Positions 40,379 to 51,648 are shown, counted from the stretch's first letter. The stretch is 64,000 nucleotides of DNA from Breviolum minutum Mf 1.05b.01 (GCA_000507305.1 DF241051.1:4256-68255); one strand, 5' to 3'. The notes: a model not told the origin generated them from the letters alone. Numbers and translations are program-made.

Positions 40379-40687
40379 GGCGCATGGGTTTATTTTCCCG
40401 AGGAACCAATGGAAGGTTACTGCTGGGTCTTGTTGACTTGTTGCCTCCAGGTTTGACTTTAAGAAACTTCCCTCCTCATTTCTCAGATCTACGGGAAGTC
40501 TGAAGTCCTTGGGACCCGGTGACAGAAACGGCTACCTTTTCGGTCCCAACAAACAACAAAACACCCGAGGAAGAACGCATGGAACGGTGTCGTTCGGAAC
40601 GATGTCCTCCCTGTTTGCCACGAGAAAGTCTGATCTTTGACCATGAGGCAGGTGGGCGGGAAGTTCATGGGAATTCCTAAGCGGTTT
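40379..40687. other. Anonymous intergenic DNA
   Basis: Frame 40309-40503 overlaps the MITE and has no motif. A GGAACGGTGTCGTTCGGAAC direct-repeat patch lies near 40580. Nothing supported. Confidence 0.4.
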
Positions 40688-40803
40688 GGGCTACCCCCAA
40701 TGCCACATTTCCCTCAGGAAATAGCCAGCCTTATTACAGGATTATTAAGGGACAATGATGGGTAGTAACCCCCCGAAATAAGGCCTTATGGCATTGGGGG
40801 CGG
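40688..40803. repeat. MITE-like family H copy, diverged
   Basis: GGCTACCCCCAATGCCACAT at the left and TGGCATTGGGGGCGG at the right are inverted; CCTTATTACAGG / AATAAGGCCTTATG inside. Confidence 0.65.
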
Positions 40804-41539
40804 TGGGACGATGGGACCCGTAGATTTCCATGACAAGTGATAAAACCAGGTTTTTTTTTTGGGGGGGGGGGTCATGAAACTACGGCAATTTATATAACTT
40901 GTTGCATGCCTAAACCCCTGTTAAAATCCTGGAAAAAGAATCATCACTATTTTAGGGCCGTGGTGGCCCCTTGATCAACCTTCATGATCCAATGCGAAAC
41001 AGAAGACATAACAATGGAAATATATGGAACTCTTCTTTTTGCCAGTATAGGAGATACTGTACATCTACAAATGGTAGATTTTCCTGGTGATATCTTGAGT
41101 TTTGGGGGGCTGAACATAGGGTGAACCCACAGGTATGCTGATGCAAGGCAAGAGATTTACTCAAAGTTTCGAGGAATAAATCCACTGTAGATTCAACCTG
41201 CTAGCAATATGGAATTTAACCAACACAAAAAAATGTGTTGTCGTTTTCTTTGAACCATGTTTCCATAGGGCTAAAATTTACCAAACAAACAAACTGTTTT
41301 TTTTGGGGTAATTGGTAAAGCATGGTAAAGCATTATTTTCCATCTGACGGAAACAAAAAGCAGAAAAGATAGAAAAGCACGGCCTGCCTTTCTGTGGTGT
41401 GTCACTACCGCAGGTGACACAGTGGATGCGTGAGATACCAGATTCTCCGCGTACAGCACACGAGATGGTCAAGCTGATGCTCATGGGGCAGGTGTTTTGA
41501 GTGGAGAAGCGAGATTGATGAATGGGAAGGTGGGGGATG
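40804..41539. other. Intergenic DNA with a T/G homopolymer junction
   Basis: A run of ten Ts abuts eleven Gs at about 40851-40871, a likely source of length error. Overlapping frames on the minus strand (41271-41610) have no motif. Confidence 0.4.
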
Positions 41540-41747
41540 CCCTCCCTAAAACTAACAGTTCCCCCCTGAAAATAGGCTAGGTGGTGGTTGCAATGATTGT
41601 TTATTTTCATCCCTACCTGGGGAGATCATCCAATTTTACTCATATTTTTCAGATGGGTTGAAACCACCAACTAGTAGGCCTTCCCAAAAGGAATGTCATC
41701 TTCCAACCATCTATTTTCAGGTGCCATGTTAGTTTCGGGGAGGATAT
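41540..41747 (+). repeat. MITE-like family B copy split by a family A insertion
   Basis: CCCTCCCTAAAACTAACAG and GTTAGTTTCGGGGAGG are the outer arms. The AATAGG|CCTTCCCAAAAGGAA context of the intact relative at 42419 is split exactly at 41576/41675. Confidence 0.85.
41577..41674 (+). repeat. MITE-like family A copy nested in family B, target duplication TAGG
   Basis: CTAGGTGGTGGTTGCAATGA to GTTGAAACCACCAACTAG; TAGG at 41573-41576 is repeated at 41675-41678. Comparison with 42419-42523 gives the empty site (AATAGGCCATCC). Confidence 0.92.
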
Positions 41748-42418
41748 TACCAACCTTCTCCAAATGTACAAGAGGTAACCAGGTGGAAGTAACGCGGGGT
41801 TGATGAAACAATTACGCCTTCATCTTCTGTTTGTTTAAGGTTATTTTTTACGGATGGAACCATGGTAAATCACCATTAAACCACCATTTGGGACATGTTT
41901 TCACTTGTTTCAGCCACCTTAAGCAAATGATTGTTAGTAGAGGTAGGACTAAGCCATCGATCTTAAGTGAGTAATCAACTGAGCGAAGTTAGGGCCCATG
42001 ATGTTTGGATATTTCCCGAACCTTAAACGGGGATTGAATTCGAGGCGGGTCCCTTCTCGAATTCCAGTGAAGATAGCTAGTATTTTTTAGATGATGGATT
42101 CCAATTGGTATGGTTGGAAACCACCAGAGGGTGGATGTTACATCCTGGGAACTAAAAGCATGTATCCACTTTTTGTTCAAGGCATTTTGGAGTCGATGAT
42201 TTTGCAAACTTCCCGTTTTTCGTGGGATATGTCCCTCCGTTCCCGAACGGAGGGTTCACCGGGGAAAACCCTTCCAACGACTCTCGACGAACCATCGCGG
42301 ATCAGGAGAAGCATTCGGAGGAGATTGTCCAAGGACCACCTTCCTCTCCAGAACCCAATCGTCGCAGGAGTTCAAGGGTTGGATGGATTTTTCTTCTGGG
42401 AAAACTACCCGGCAAAAC
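41748..42418. other. Intergenic DNA, no gene recognised
   Basis: Near 41825-41900 there is a GGTAAATCACCATTAAACCA motif also present near 38830-38880 (GGTAAATCACACTG, AAATCACCATAAAACCACC), an additional diverged repeat. Frame 42091-42543 passes through a family B element and is not credible. Confidence 0.4.
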
Positions 42419-42523
42419 TACCCTCCCTGAAACTAACATTGCACCTGAAAATAGGCCATCCTAAAAGGAAACTAGTCTTTCAAACATCCATTTTTAGGGG
42501 ATACGTTAGTTTCAGGGAGGGTA
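42419..42523 (+). repeat. MITE-like family B copy, CCCTCCCTGAAACTAACA subtype, intact
   Basis: TACCCTCCCTGAAACTAACA and GTTAGTTTCAGGGAGGGTA are perfect inverted arms of about 20 bp. It serves as the empty-site reference for the nested copies at 41540, 53675 and 55895. Confidence 0.88.
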
Positions 42524-42800
42524 ATATGAAAACCCCAAAATGAGGATTTTGGAAGATGAGTTTCCTTTTCAAAGGGTCCTGATTTTTTAGATGCTAACTG
42601 TTCGTTTTCCGGGGGAGTCACATCTGAAAAAGTTGGAAGACGAGGATTTCAACAGATGTGATGATGATGACCTTGAAAAATCCCCATGGCGCGGACAAAC
42701 TGTTGACCTTTCCAAGCCCCAAAAAAATTCCTCCGAAAAAAATTACAGACGATGAAAGGTTTAGAACATCGTCAGAGAAGCAGTGTGATCTATTGCTTAA
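42524..42800. other. Anonymous intergenic DNA
   Basis: A partial family B end (CTAACTGTTCGTTTTCCGGG) near 42595. No gene. Confidence 0.4.
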
Positions 42801-42896
42801 CTAGGTGGTGGTTTCAAATATTTTTTATTTTCACCCCTATTTGGGGAAGATTCCCATTTTGACTAATATTTTTCAAATGGGTTGAAACCACCAACN
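42801..42896 (+). repeat. MITE-like family A copy ending at an N
   Basis: CTAGGTGGTGGTTTCAAATA to GTTGAAACCACCAAC, then N at 42896 in place of the final TAG. Almost identical in the interior to 53234-53334. Confidence 0.85.
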
Positions 42897-43093
42897 CACC
42901 TTTTGTTTTGCCAAAGACGACTTTTTCCGAAGACGACTTATGGTGGTTGGGTATTTTCCCAAGACGATTCTGATTCTGTTTCTCAAAAAAAAGATCCAAG
43001 AAAAAACTCCGGCCCAGACTCGTGAAAATCGGTTAAAGATGGTTAAAGTGAAAGGGTTTAACCCAAAATGTTTGGGACCTTCAAAAAATGTCC

Positions 43094-43207
43094 ACACACT
43101 CCCGAAGACTAACAAAGAAAACCTGAAAAAAATCTTTGCCCGGGAAAATATCTACCAAAAAAACTGATGTTTTTTAGGTTCCAGCTGTTGGTTTTTGTGG
43201 TGTGTTT
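43094..43207 (+). repeat. MITE-like family B copy, diverged
   Basis: ACACACTCCCGAAGACTAAC and GCTGTTGGTTTTTGTGGTGT are eroded arms; inner GAAAACCTGAAAAAAATC / TTTTTTAGGTTCC pair. Confidence 0.6.
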
Positions 43208-43819
43208 ACCTCTGCATTTGAAAAAATCATCCCACAAACTTGATCTCAGAGTCGTACCTTGCCGGTGAGGAAAGCTGTGATCAATTGATGCTGCTGATGG
43301 ATGGTAGCAGCCAGTTGCGTGCGTTCGTGCGGGTGAGGAATCACTTCTCAGACGGTTGTTTTAAGCGACGAAAATGGAAGAACAGAACTCGTTTTTTTTT
43401 AAGATTCTTTTAACAGGAACCAATTGCTACGCATTTGGGAAAACGAAGTATATAGTTCCTAATGTCCAACGGCATATCCTTTTTTGGGGGTAATTTTCCT
43501 TGCCCACGAATGTTCACTTCCTACGGTGACACGGCAAAAATTGGCCGGAACGCAACAGCGGCACAAGACGTGCCGCTGTCACAGTGTCGCGGAACGTGGA
43601 CAAAAACCAACGCCTTGCCGTGAAGAGGGGTGACACTCACTGACAAACCTTTAAAATTGTAATCTAGTGAGGGTTTTTGATGTGAAAAGGTCAAAAAACC
43701 CTCGGAACAGTGGATTTTCTAGTTCCTAAAGTGAAGGAATCTGAGCAAACGATCGGTGGTTCAATCATTTAATCTATCCCAATTCGAAGAAAAAGTCTAG
43801 TCATTTTCGGAACCTGTTG
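43208..43819. other. Intergenic DNA with a GC-rich hairpin
   Basis: A GC-rich island at about 43500-43640 contains the perfect stem ACAGCGGCAC / GTGCCGCTGT (43555-43564 and 43570-43579, loop of five), and 43668-43702 has GAGGGTTTTTGA / TCAAAAAACCCTC. No open frame of note. Confidence 0.5.
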
Positions 43820-43922
43820 CTAGGTAGTGGTTTCAAACATTTTTTATGTTCACCCTTACCTGGGGAAATGATCCAATTTGACGAGCATATTTTTCAGATG
43901 GGTTGGTTCAACCACCAACCAG
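43820..43922 (+). repeat. MITE-like family A copy, long variant, flank TGTTG
   Basis: CTAGGTAGTGGTTTCAAACA to GGTTCAACCACCAACCAG, flanked by TGTTG on both sides (five bases). Confidence 0.85.
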
Positions 43923-44067
43923 TGTTGAGGTTTTTGGTCCATTTTAGGTTCTAATGAAAGTCATTGTGGTTGACGGATGACCATATGGGAATCTATGACC
44001 CCTCACCCGCTACTACAAGCTGGCTGGGGGGGAGAAGTTCCTGACTGTTTAAGGCCAGAAATGTGAT

Positions 44068-44215
44068 ATGTATTTAATATATATATATTTACATATACAT
44101 GATATGTACATAATATTTAGCTTATATGTATAATATAGTGAGATATATATATATATACATATGATATGTATGTGATATAATATATATATATGTATATATA
44201 TGTACATATATATGT
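44068..44215. repeat. Compound AT-rich (TA/ATGTA) repeat
   Basis: About 150 bp of alternating TA with interspersed C and G (ATATGTACATA, GATATGTA). Low complexity; possibly length-variable. Confidence 0.85.
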
Positions 44216-44403
44216 TGAGAATGGAATGATTGAATCATGATTCAAACAGGTTATGTGAACCCCACTGTGACATAACGTCACAGTAGAAAGCGAGTGATCG
44301 AAGTTGCAATTGGGGATCCTTTCGTTGGGATTTTTGGGGCATCAACGAGTGAAGATCCACAACTCAAGATACTCAATGCATTTATTTGGGCAACCATTTC
44401 AAG

Positions 44404-44510
44404 TACACCCCGGAAGATGAACATGGAACCTGAAAATGATGGTTTCCAAAAGGAATCTCCTTTTCCAGAGGCTGATTTTCAGGTTCCATGTTGAACTTCA
44501 GGGGTGTATT
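44404..44510 (+). repeat. MITE-like family B copy
   Basis: TACACCCCGGAAGATGAACA and TGTTGAACTTCAGGGGTGTA are near-perfect inverted arms; GGAACCTGAAAATGATGG / GATTTTCAGGTTCC inside pair as well. Confidence 0.85.
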
Positions 44511-46061
44511 TTAGATGAGTGTTTAAGAAAACAGGAGGAGAAGATTTTAACTTTGGATTTGTTGTTTTTGTTTGGTCATATTTTGTCGTTCCCTTCCTAG
44601 GGGATTCCTTCAGAATGAGGTCATGGCCACTTCAGGTGATAGTAACCAAGAAATGCTTTGCTGCCGGATTTTTGTTGTCAAACGCCAGGACATCTTCAAC
44701 GCTACGCTGAGCCGCACCTTTGATCTTGATATTAGCCTGCCGAACGCCTGGGCAAAAATCGGGGGAAAAATCATCGAATCACTTCTTTAAATCTATCTGG
44801 GAGCTGAAAATGAAGCTTCCTAGAAAACGGGTGAAAATGTTCAGGCTCGAATTTATAAGTCGTTTGGGGGAGAACATATTTGTTTTTTATATATGCAATT
44901 ACAGTAGTTTCTGGGTATACCCTCCCTGTAAATATATATACTGGATTGCCTCCCTAAATACCTCCCTGAAAAGTAGCAAAGTCATGGAGATTGGGTTCAG
45001 ATGATGTTCCTGTTCATTTGCGGGTTATTCTTGGCTTCCAGCATCATCTAGCAGGGGAGTTTATATCTACCTTAACACATTTATATAAAGGCAATCTTTC
45101 TGGGTGTAAGGTGGTGAATATATTGACTCCCCTGTTTTTTCTCAACATCACTTGGGGGAACATGGACATCTTTGCAATACCTGGTTCTTACATTCCTTGG
45201 GTTTTAAGTTGTTGGCCTAGTGAAGCGGCTCTTCAACTGGGGAGCCTCAGTGCTGAAGTTGGGGGGGGGGGGCTTCTTTCCTCTTGGATGCGCGAACTTC
45301 GTTGGAAGAATTTGTGTTGACTCTGAAAATCTTCAAAGGGGGCCGTTGGCGTTTTTTTTTTCCATAGATCCTTGTGTATGAAAATGGTGGGATAATCAGA
45401 TCTCCGTGTAGGTGCAGCATGGCAACTATAGCTTCACTAGATCTTTCATTAGCCTTTCAACAACACGACATCATGCCATGAAATCACGGTTGGATATGGT
45501 GACAAGGGATGTTTTATCAAACCTTAAACCAAAAAATCGCGTCATTTTCAAATTTTCACCCAACATTCACGATGCAAATTGATGAAGATGTTTGAAGCGA
45601 ATCGGTTCAAAACACCAAAAATTGCCAAACTGTTTATGGTTCAGAAATCCCAAACAACCACCTGAGATGTAGAAAACCCGGCGTCGTAAATAATGGGATA
45701 AACTACCAAGCTCAACTGGTGACCGCCGGATTTCTGATTACAGCATTTCAGCAATTTTGAGGTGGATGTGACACTATAATTCACTTAGAATGAACAGTAC
45801 CCGCAGGATGAAAAATGGATCCTGTGGGTATGTTTTGGGGGGAGTTTCTTCTGGCCGCACAAAACGCCGGTGTTAAAACAAAAATCTGGTCCAGCTGGAA
45901 ATCAGGAAAGCCACCGTTGGATATGATGCCTAAGCAATTGTCCGGGGGCCCAAGACTCACCCATAACATCCATGCACGGTATGTTTACCTACATTTGGTT
46001 GATGTGTTTGGCAAATGTAGGTGAATCATTGTTACCCATCACTTACTAGTGACTAGTATGA
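44511..46061. other. Intergenic DNA with unrecognised short frames
   Basis: A frame with an internal ATG near 44624 reads MATSGDSNQEMLCCRIFVVK and LSRTFDLDISLPNAWAKIGG to a stop at 44790; another, at 44991-45320, is hydrophobic. Both are unidentified. A family C core (GGTATGTTTACCTACATTTG / AAATGTAGGTGAA) lies at 45977-46025. Confidence 0.3.
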
Positions 46062-46170
46062 CTAGTGGTGTCTTAAATATGCTTTTTGTCTTCACCCCGA
46101 AAATTGGGGAAGATGAACCCATTTTGACGTTTGCATGTTTTTCAGAGGGATTGGTTCAACCACCAACTAG
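46062..46170 (+). repeat. MITE-like family A copy, diverged left arm
   Basis: CTAGTGGTGTCTTAAATATG to GGTTCAACCACCAACTAG, long-variant interior. No clear target duplication. Confidence 0.8.
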
Positions 46171-46596
46171 TTCTGGAGTTTTGTGCGAGTTTTTGGTTGA
46201 AACTGAAAGTGGGTGATATGTTCGAATCCACCTAATTTCATGATTTTTTGCCATAGGACTTCGGGGAAATTGAGGGCAATTCCCTTTTTGGGGAAAAAAA
46301 TCAAGTTGTTCAGCCTTCAAACCGAGGTTTAAACCACATCTCAAAGTGCTAAAATTTCAGGTGCTTTTTTTCAGGACCCTAAAAGGTGCGGTTTTGCAGT
46401 ACATGGAAGCTCGGAGGAGCAACTTTTTGTTTGAGTTAGGTGGTGGTACATCTTCCCTGGGGGTCCAAAGACCATTAAATAAATAGCCTTGTAGAAAAGA
46501 CCAATATTTTGGTGGGGATTTATAATCAACAATTCCAGGGGACTGTTGTTTAAATGGTCTTTGACTTTGAGGGTATTGGTTGGTGGCTAAATTACT
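46171..46596. other. Intergenic DNA, no gene
   Basis: A palindromic pair GGTCCAAAGACCATTAAATA / TTTAAATGGTCTTTGAC spans about 46460-46570, with TTAGGTGGTGGTACATC near 46438 and GGTTGGTGGCTAAATTA near 46578 as outer arms, giving a further MITE-like unit. Confidence 0.5.
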
Positions 46597-46707
46597 GCCC
46601 CCCGAAGTGTAACAGCTAGCCCCTGGAAAATCAATGATTGGAAGAGCAGATTTTCTTTGAGGAAGGCCTATTTTCAGCGGCTATGTTTGTTTTAGGGAGG
46701 GTAGTAT
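46597..46707 (+). repeat. MITE-like family B copy
   Basis: TGCCCCCCGAAGTGTAACAG and TGTTTGTTTTAGGGAGGGTA arms; GCCCCTGGAAAATCA inside. It appears to combine two family B subtypes. Confidence 0.7.
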
Positions 46708-47516
46708 TATACTTGCTACAGTTACTTTCAGAAAAAAAACTCAGGTGAAGAGTTGCAATTTCACGGCCCTAGACATCCCAAATACTTCCTGAGAAGGTGT
46801 TTCTGGCATATTTGGGGGGCGAGTCCAAATACATTCTCAACAGGTGTTTGGATGTCTGGGGCACATATTACTTATCATATATTTCGATAGCTTGAGCCGA
46901 TATTATGCACAAACGTTAAAAGGATGGAGGATTCCTTTGGAAACCCATGGTCTTGGATCTGTCTTGGATGCTGTTTTTTCTGCTGCAAAAAAAACATTTG
47001 GATCCATTTGGAGAATATGTTCTATTTTCCAACCACGTCTGTTGCAAATTTTGAGTGAGACTTTTCATGGACAAATTTCTGGAGAAGGATTGTACTGTCC
47101 ATGTTGGGTAACAGAAAAAAAACCTTGGGAGCCCCCTTGGTTGGCTCAATGAGCTTTGCCATCTTACAATATATACATGTGCATTTCCACCTGAAAATCT
47201 CAGCCGAATATGGACTTTGATATGGTGGAATTTCTTGTTTTTACTGATTTGATCACCAAGTTGTTAGTTCACTTTTTTCCAGAGATCCAGTGTGCAACAA
47301 ATCTACCCTCCTGAAACTGACAGTTCTTACGCTCGCACCGACTTTTTTCGGGTATTGCAACCAAAACCTGACAGACCCAGAAAACTGAAACTTGGATATT
47401 TCGTTTTTGTTGGCAGTTTGAAATAGGATAAATAGGTGAAATTCAAAAATTCAAGAGGAGTTGTGGGAGTGGAAGAAATAATTTAGGATTCCTTTGGTGG
47501 AGAGTGGAGAGGGCCG
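46708..47516. other. Intergenic DNA with unrecognised frame 46844-47152
   Basis: The 102-codon frame includes PLETHGLGSVLDAVFSAAKK and no known motif; the minus strand is open as well. A solo family B end (CTACCCTCCTGAAACTGACA) at about 47303. Confidence 0.3.
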
Positions 47517-47635
47517 CAAAAGTGGGACCCTACCAGTTTTGAATAGGGTTACAACTCCACTTACAGGAGTTTTTGCCCCAGTTACCCATCTATTTTTCTA
47601 TTTTCGGCCATGTATAAAGGGGCCAAACCCTGAAA
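47517..47635. repeat. Family D element, diverged
   Basis: GTGGGACCCTACCAGTTTTG at the left; AGGGTTACAACTCCACTTAC and CCCAGTTACCCATC inside; the right end is unclear. Confidence 0.55.
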
Positions 47636-47851
47636 TATCCCAAGGTGTTTCACCCTGAAATATCCAAGGGTGAAACTGAACTCAAGCCTGGTGATGATAG
47701 TTTCGCTATTCAAAATCATGGGCAATCTTAGGGTACCACGGTACCAAACTCCCAGGAATTCTGAGTCATGGCCGACCTTTTCGACCTTTTGCAATGACTC
47801 AATGTGACCAAAACCCTGCCGTTTTTGTAGTTTTATGGTAGGGGATGAGTT

Positions 47852-47962
47852 TCTGTTGATGGCAACCAGAAATCCGGCGATCACCAGTTGAGGTTGATAG
47901 TTATCCCCATGATTTACGCAAATTATCAGGTGGTTGTTTGGGATTTCTTCCATCAACATTGC
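47852..47962 (+). repeat. MITE-like family F copy, diverged
   Basis: CTGTTGATGGCAACCAGAAA at the left, GGGATTTCTTCCATCAACA at the right. It links the 'AACCAGAAATCCGGC' variant (13897) with the 'GAAATCCTGCACC' variant (2828). Confidence 0.7.
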
Positions 47963-47972
47963 TGCCCAGCGC

Positions 47973-48073
47973 AAATATAGGGATTATAATAAGCCACTCC
48001 AAGGATCCCTATTAACCAACCAGGATTTCATGGAAAGTAAGGAACCCTGGCGACTTTTTTTTCGTGGCTCATC
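47973..48073 (+). repeat. Family G copy
   Basis: GATTATAATAAGCCACTCCA, GGATCCCTATTAACCAACC, GGATTTCATGGAAAGTAAGG and TTTTTTTTCGTGGCTCATC follow the family order. It directly abuts the family F copy. Confidence 0.7.
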
Positions 48074-48177
48074 TCTTGCGTTGCGGTCGGAATGTTGAAA
48101 AAAGCAGCTGAGGGTTGGAGAATCCAGTTTCATATGTTTCATCCATCTCGAGTCACTGGAGTTTCACCCTTCAACTC

Positions 48178-48274
48178 TTACAAGGTGGGCCCCTGCCAGT
48201 TATAAGTGGAATTATAACCCCCTATAAGTAGGGGTTATAACTCCATTTATAACTGGGAGGGGCCCACCTTGTAA
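48178..48274. repeat. Family D element, near-perfect 97-bp palindrome
   Basis: TACAAGGTGGGCCCCTGCCA pairs with the right end TGGGAGGGGCCCACCTTGTA, and the inner AGTTATAAGTGGAATTATAA pairs with TTATAACTCCATTTATAACT around the centre CCCCTATAAGTAGGGG. Nearly the whole element can form one hairpin, so this copy looks young or is conserved by gene conversion. Confidence 0.88.
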
Positions 48275-48375
48275 CCCCTTGAGGTCATTACTAAGCTACG
48301 AGTAGGAATATCTCAGGATTCCGGGGCCCCATGAAAATTCTGGTTACGTAAGATGGATATTCTAGGAAATTGAAC
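48275..48375. other. Spacer
   Basis: No feature seen. Confidence 0.5.
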
Positions 48376-48503
48376 CCTACATTCCCTAGAACTAACAACA
48401 AAGGCACCTCAAAATAGGCCGAAATTGCCTCAAAGGAGGCCGGATTATTTTGTCTCCCTTTGCCAGCATTTTGGGGGGCGAAAATGTGAGTTTAGGAAAT
48501 GTA
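48376..48503 (+). repeat. MITE-like family B copy, diverged
   Basis: TACATTCCCTAGAACTAACA and GTGAGTTTAGGAAATGTA outer arms; CACCTCAAAATAGGCCGAAA inside. Confidence 0.6.
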
Positions 48504-51212
48504 AACCATTTATTTACACTTGAACTTGTTTGGTTCTGGTGATTTTGTTGATCCGGCTTCTAGCAGTAGCAAATGACCAAGCCTGAACAATGTGACAGGA
48601 CCAGATCCATCTTTGACCATAAGTTTTCTTTCCACCAGGTGAGAATCAGCTCGTGGTGTATTTTTTTCAAATCATTGTTTATGTTTAACCCACTTTAACG
48701 TCCCCCAAAGAACTTTTCTCGTCATCAACGGGAATTCGAACAAAAATTCGGTTTGTTCAAAACATGCTAGAGCTGCCGCAGAGAACCCAATGAGTAAGGC
48801 AGTAGCATGCAGTAGCACTGGAACAGCCGGGGTCCGGGTCGGGTTCGAGATTTCCCCTGCTGTAGCTGTGCCCACTGGGTGTTTTCAATACATCTTGCGG
48901 CTCATTGCTGTAGGTTTAAATGATGTTGTTTTGAGAAGGTATATATAGTAGTTATATTGGCGACACAAGAATTACTCAAGCAAAGGCGCGCAGATGGGTG
49001 GAAAATAGGCTGGTTAGCTGGTGGCTGAAGCATGACCGGCGACACTATCCTGCTTGGCCGCCAACCACGCATGCTTTAAGGACCGACCTCACTGACCTTC
49101 TGGCCGCTATGCACTTTGGCAACCAAGGGCGATGGGTTGGTTAGTGTATTAGTGAATGATTCAGAATGATTTGATGCAGCGGGTAAAAAATTGTTGAAGA
49201 GAACATGGCATCTCGAACGATAAGGTTTCAAGACGGTCATTTTCATTTTGGGAGGGTACAACTTGGCAGCCACCAAACAAAAGTTGGTGACATGAATTTG
49301 GGAGAATCAATTCCAAGCAAGCCTTCCGACACTGATTCAAAGAAGGAGGGGCCATTTGGGGTAATTTGGAGGATATTTGGAGGGGTTTCAGTTTCCAATA
49401 ATTTCGTGCCGCGACTGCCACAACTCGTCCAGGGTTGGGCACTGCATGATTTAAAGTGCCTCTTCCCTTAAAACTGGGGTAGGAGATGTGAAGCTGTGGC
49501 AGCCGGAAGATGTCACTCGGTTGTTCTGTCGACCATGCAGAGGTTGGTACGGATTTCACGGTTCAACGATCGCAAAGCGATCTTTGCCTGAGTTTGCTCA
49601 GGCTGGCCAGTGGAGTGATGACTGGGCCAATGATGACTCGAAGACCGAGCCAAGTAAGGTGAATTGGGTGAATTCCACCTACCTTGGTGGAAGTCTTCCA
49701 GGTTCAGGGCGGCTTACTTCAGCACATTTTGCGAAGTTCAGTGGGCCAAGTCAGGCTTAGCCAGTGGCATAGCGCCACCATACAGGCCACGTGGTGGATT
49801 CTAGCATGCATCGATGCTGGATCCACCAGTCTCCATAGTCTTGGAGAGAGCGAACCTCGGCTTTTGCTAGTCCCTATGACTTCCTAAGTTTGCATGCACA
49901 TGTTTTAAGGAAGTGTGGGCTCCATCCCATGGGCCCACGGGCGCCATTGTTCAATCATGCTGATCCCAGAAGCTACCAATGTAAACAAAAGTTGTCCTGA
50001 CTTGCAATGAACAAAGCGGGCTTTGTGAACAGAACCTAGCAATACCTCAACACAAAGTCTTCAAAAGGACATGGATTAAGAAGATTAAGATGTTTCAAGT
50101 TTGCCTTGCAAGTTAGGCTCAACACATGATGAAACGGGCCGACAAGAGCAGACCATGAATGAGAAAATCAAATTATATAGATTCACGTTTTTTACGGCCC
50201 CTGCACTGGATTAGTTTTGTCACTGTAAGACATATTTCGAAAAAAGTTTGCCCTCTAAGTCCCTTGTAGTTGGGTTTTTCCAAAATTGTAACCCAGTGGT
50301 TGGGGTTGCAGGCACAATCACGGAGGTTTTACCACTGACGATCCAAATGAAAACAAAATGGATATCCACAATTTTCTGAAAATATGTTCATCATTAGCCT
50401 AGTTTTGTGTCAAAACATGGTATCATGTTTCTCAAGCAGACGTCCAAAAATCTTCAGAATAAAATCCAAAAAGATGCACATATCTATGTGCATATATTTA
50501 TGTATGTGCACGTGCGTTCTTCCTTGAACTGGCCTCAAACCTACTTGGCCCTCCTTGCAATGGGTTGGAATTTGATCCCATAGTTTTTGCGAGGCATTGT
50601 TTGTTTTTGTTGTGTTTGCAAGCATTCACGGCATTGGGTTTGCATGTTTTTTGCATATCACTGAATGGTCTTCTTTTGTGGTTTGGGTTGGGTTGGTGGT
50701 TTGCAGTTTGATACTCGGAGACTGTTAGGTTTTTTACATTCCCTTTTTTCTAACAGAGGACGCTCCAATTGAATTCCAAAGCACTGGTTCCACCAACCCA
50801 AAACGCCTTTCACCAAACCATTCGGTAAATACACCCTGAAAAATTGAATGTAGGTTTGGTTCAGATGATTTTCCTTTTCAATTGGTTGATTTTTAGCTTC
50901 CAGCCGTTAATTTTCCAGAACATAGGCGAATCTAATGAATTCCCTTTTCCACCTCGACCGTCGGGAAACACCAAAGGTTGACCAAAGATGTGTCAGAACG
51001 CCCAACTGCAGCACAAGTCCTTGGAAAAGACTGGCCAGAAAACCGAGGGGGTGTTGGGGATGGTGGTTGCCTCAATGATATCGACTCCTTGGATCGTTCA
51101 TCCCAGGATTTGGTTCAGTGGCCCCTGGTGATCGTAAAGTCCCCAAGACCTGGGGTTGTGGGCCCTTCCAAATGGCATGTTTATGGCTTATAAATGGGGG
51201 TGATCCTAAATA
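48504..51212. other. Long intergenic stretch with few repeats
   Basis: This 2.7-kb interval is relatively free of MITEs and somewhat GC-richer around 49000-49900. Frames at 49205-49471, 49488-49760 (LPEFAQAGQWSDDWANDDSK) and 50978-51193 are protein-like in places but unidentified. Near 50830-50925 a weak family B-like pair (AATACACCCTGAAAAATTGA / AGCCGTTAATTTTCCAG). It is the best place in the window to look for a host exon with transcript data. Confidence 0.35.
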
Positions 51213-51235
51213 TTGGGAGCGCATCCTCCACTTAG
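51213..51235 (+). repeat. Family E motif, diverged
   Basis: TGGGAGCGCATCCTCCACTT, two or three changes from the core at 16388. Confidence 0.55.
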
Positions 51236-51547
51236 AGCCATGATGATTTCCAAATCCGGAATCAATTGATGTTTTTGTAACTTACTCCACTTCAATGATG
51301 TGCCGGGCGGTTGAAGTATTACAAGTTGGTTTGCCAAAACACGCCCTTCAGACGTTGGGGAATACCCATTTTGGAAGATCAAGTACAACATAGGCCATGA
51401 CGTATGCCATCAAATTTCATGACAATCAATACTAGCTGACATGGAAAGATTCTGCCATCCCAACATCACTGAGCACGGACTAGAGTGAGAATATGGGTGA
51501 CGTCTTACAGTCTTGATGTGCACCTGGTGCCTCATGTTTGACATTAA

Positions 51548-51548
51548 G

Positions 51549-51615
<67 letters not shown>

Positions 51616-51648
51616 GCGACAGCGACAGCGACAGCAGCAGCAGCAACG

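Noticed and set aside
42091..42543. 150-codon plus frame as a gene
   Set aside because: It reads through an entire family B element at 42419-42523.
16388..51235. CRISPR-like array from the recurring GAGCCCATCCTCCAAGTA motif
   Set aside because: Copies are many kb apart, in both orientations, and belong to dispersed palindromic elements.
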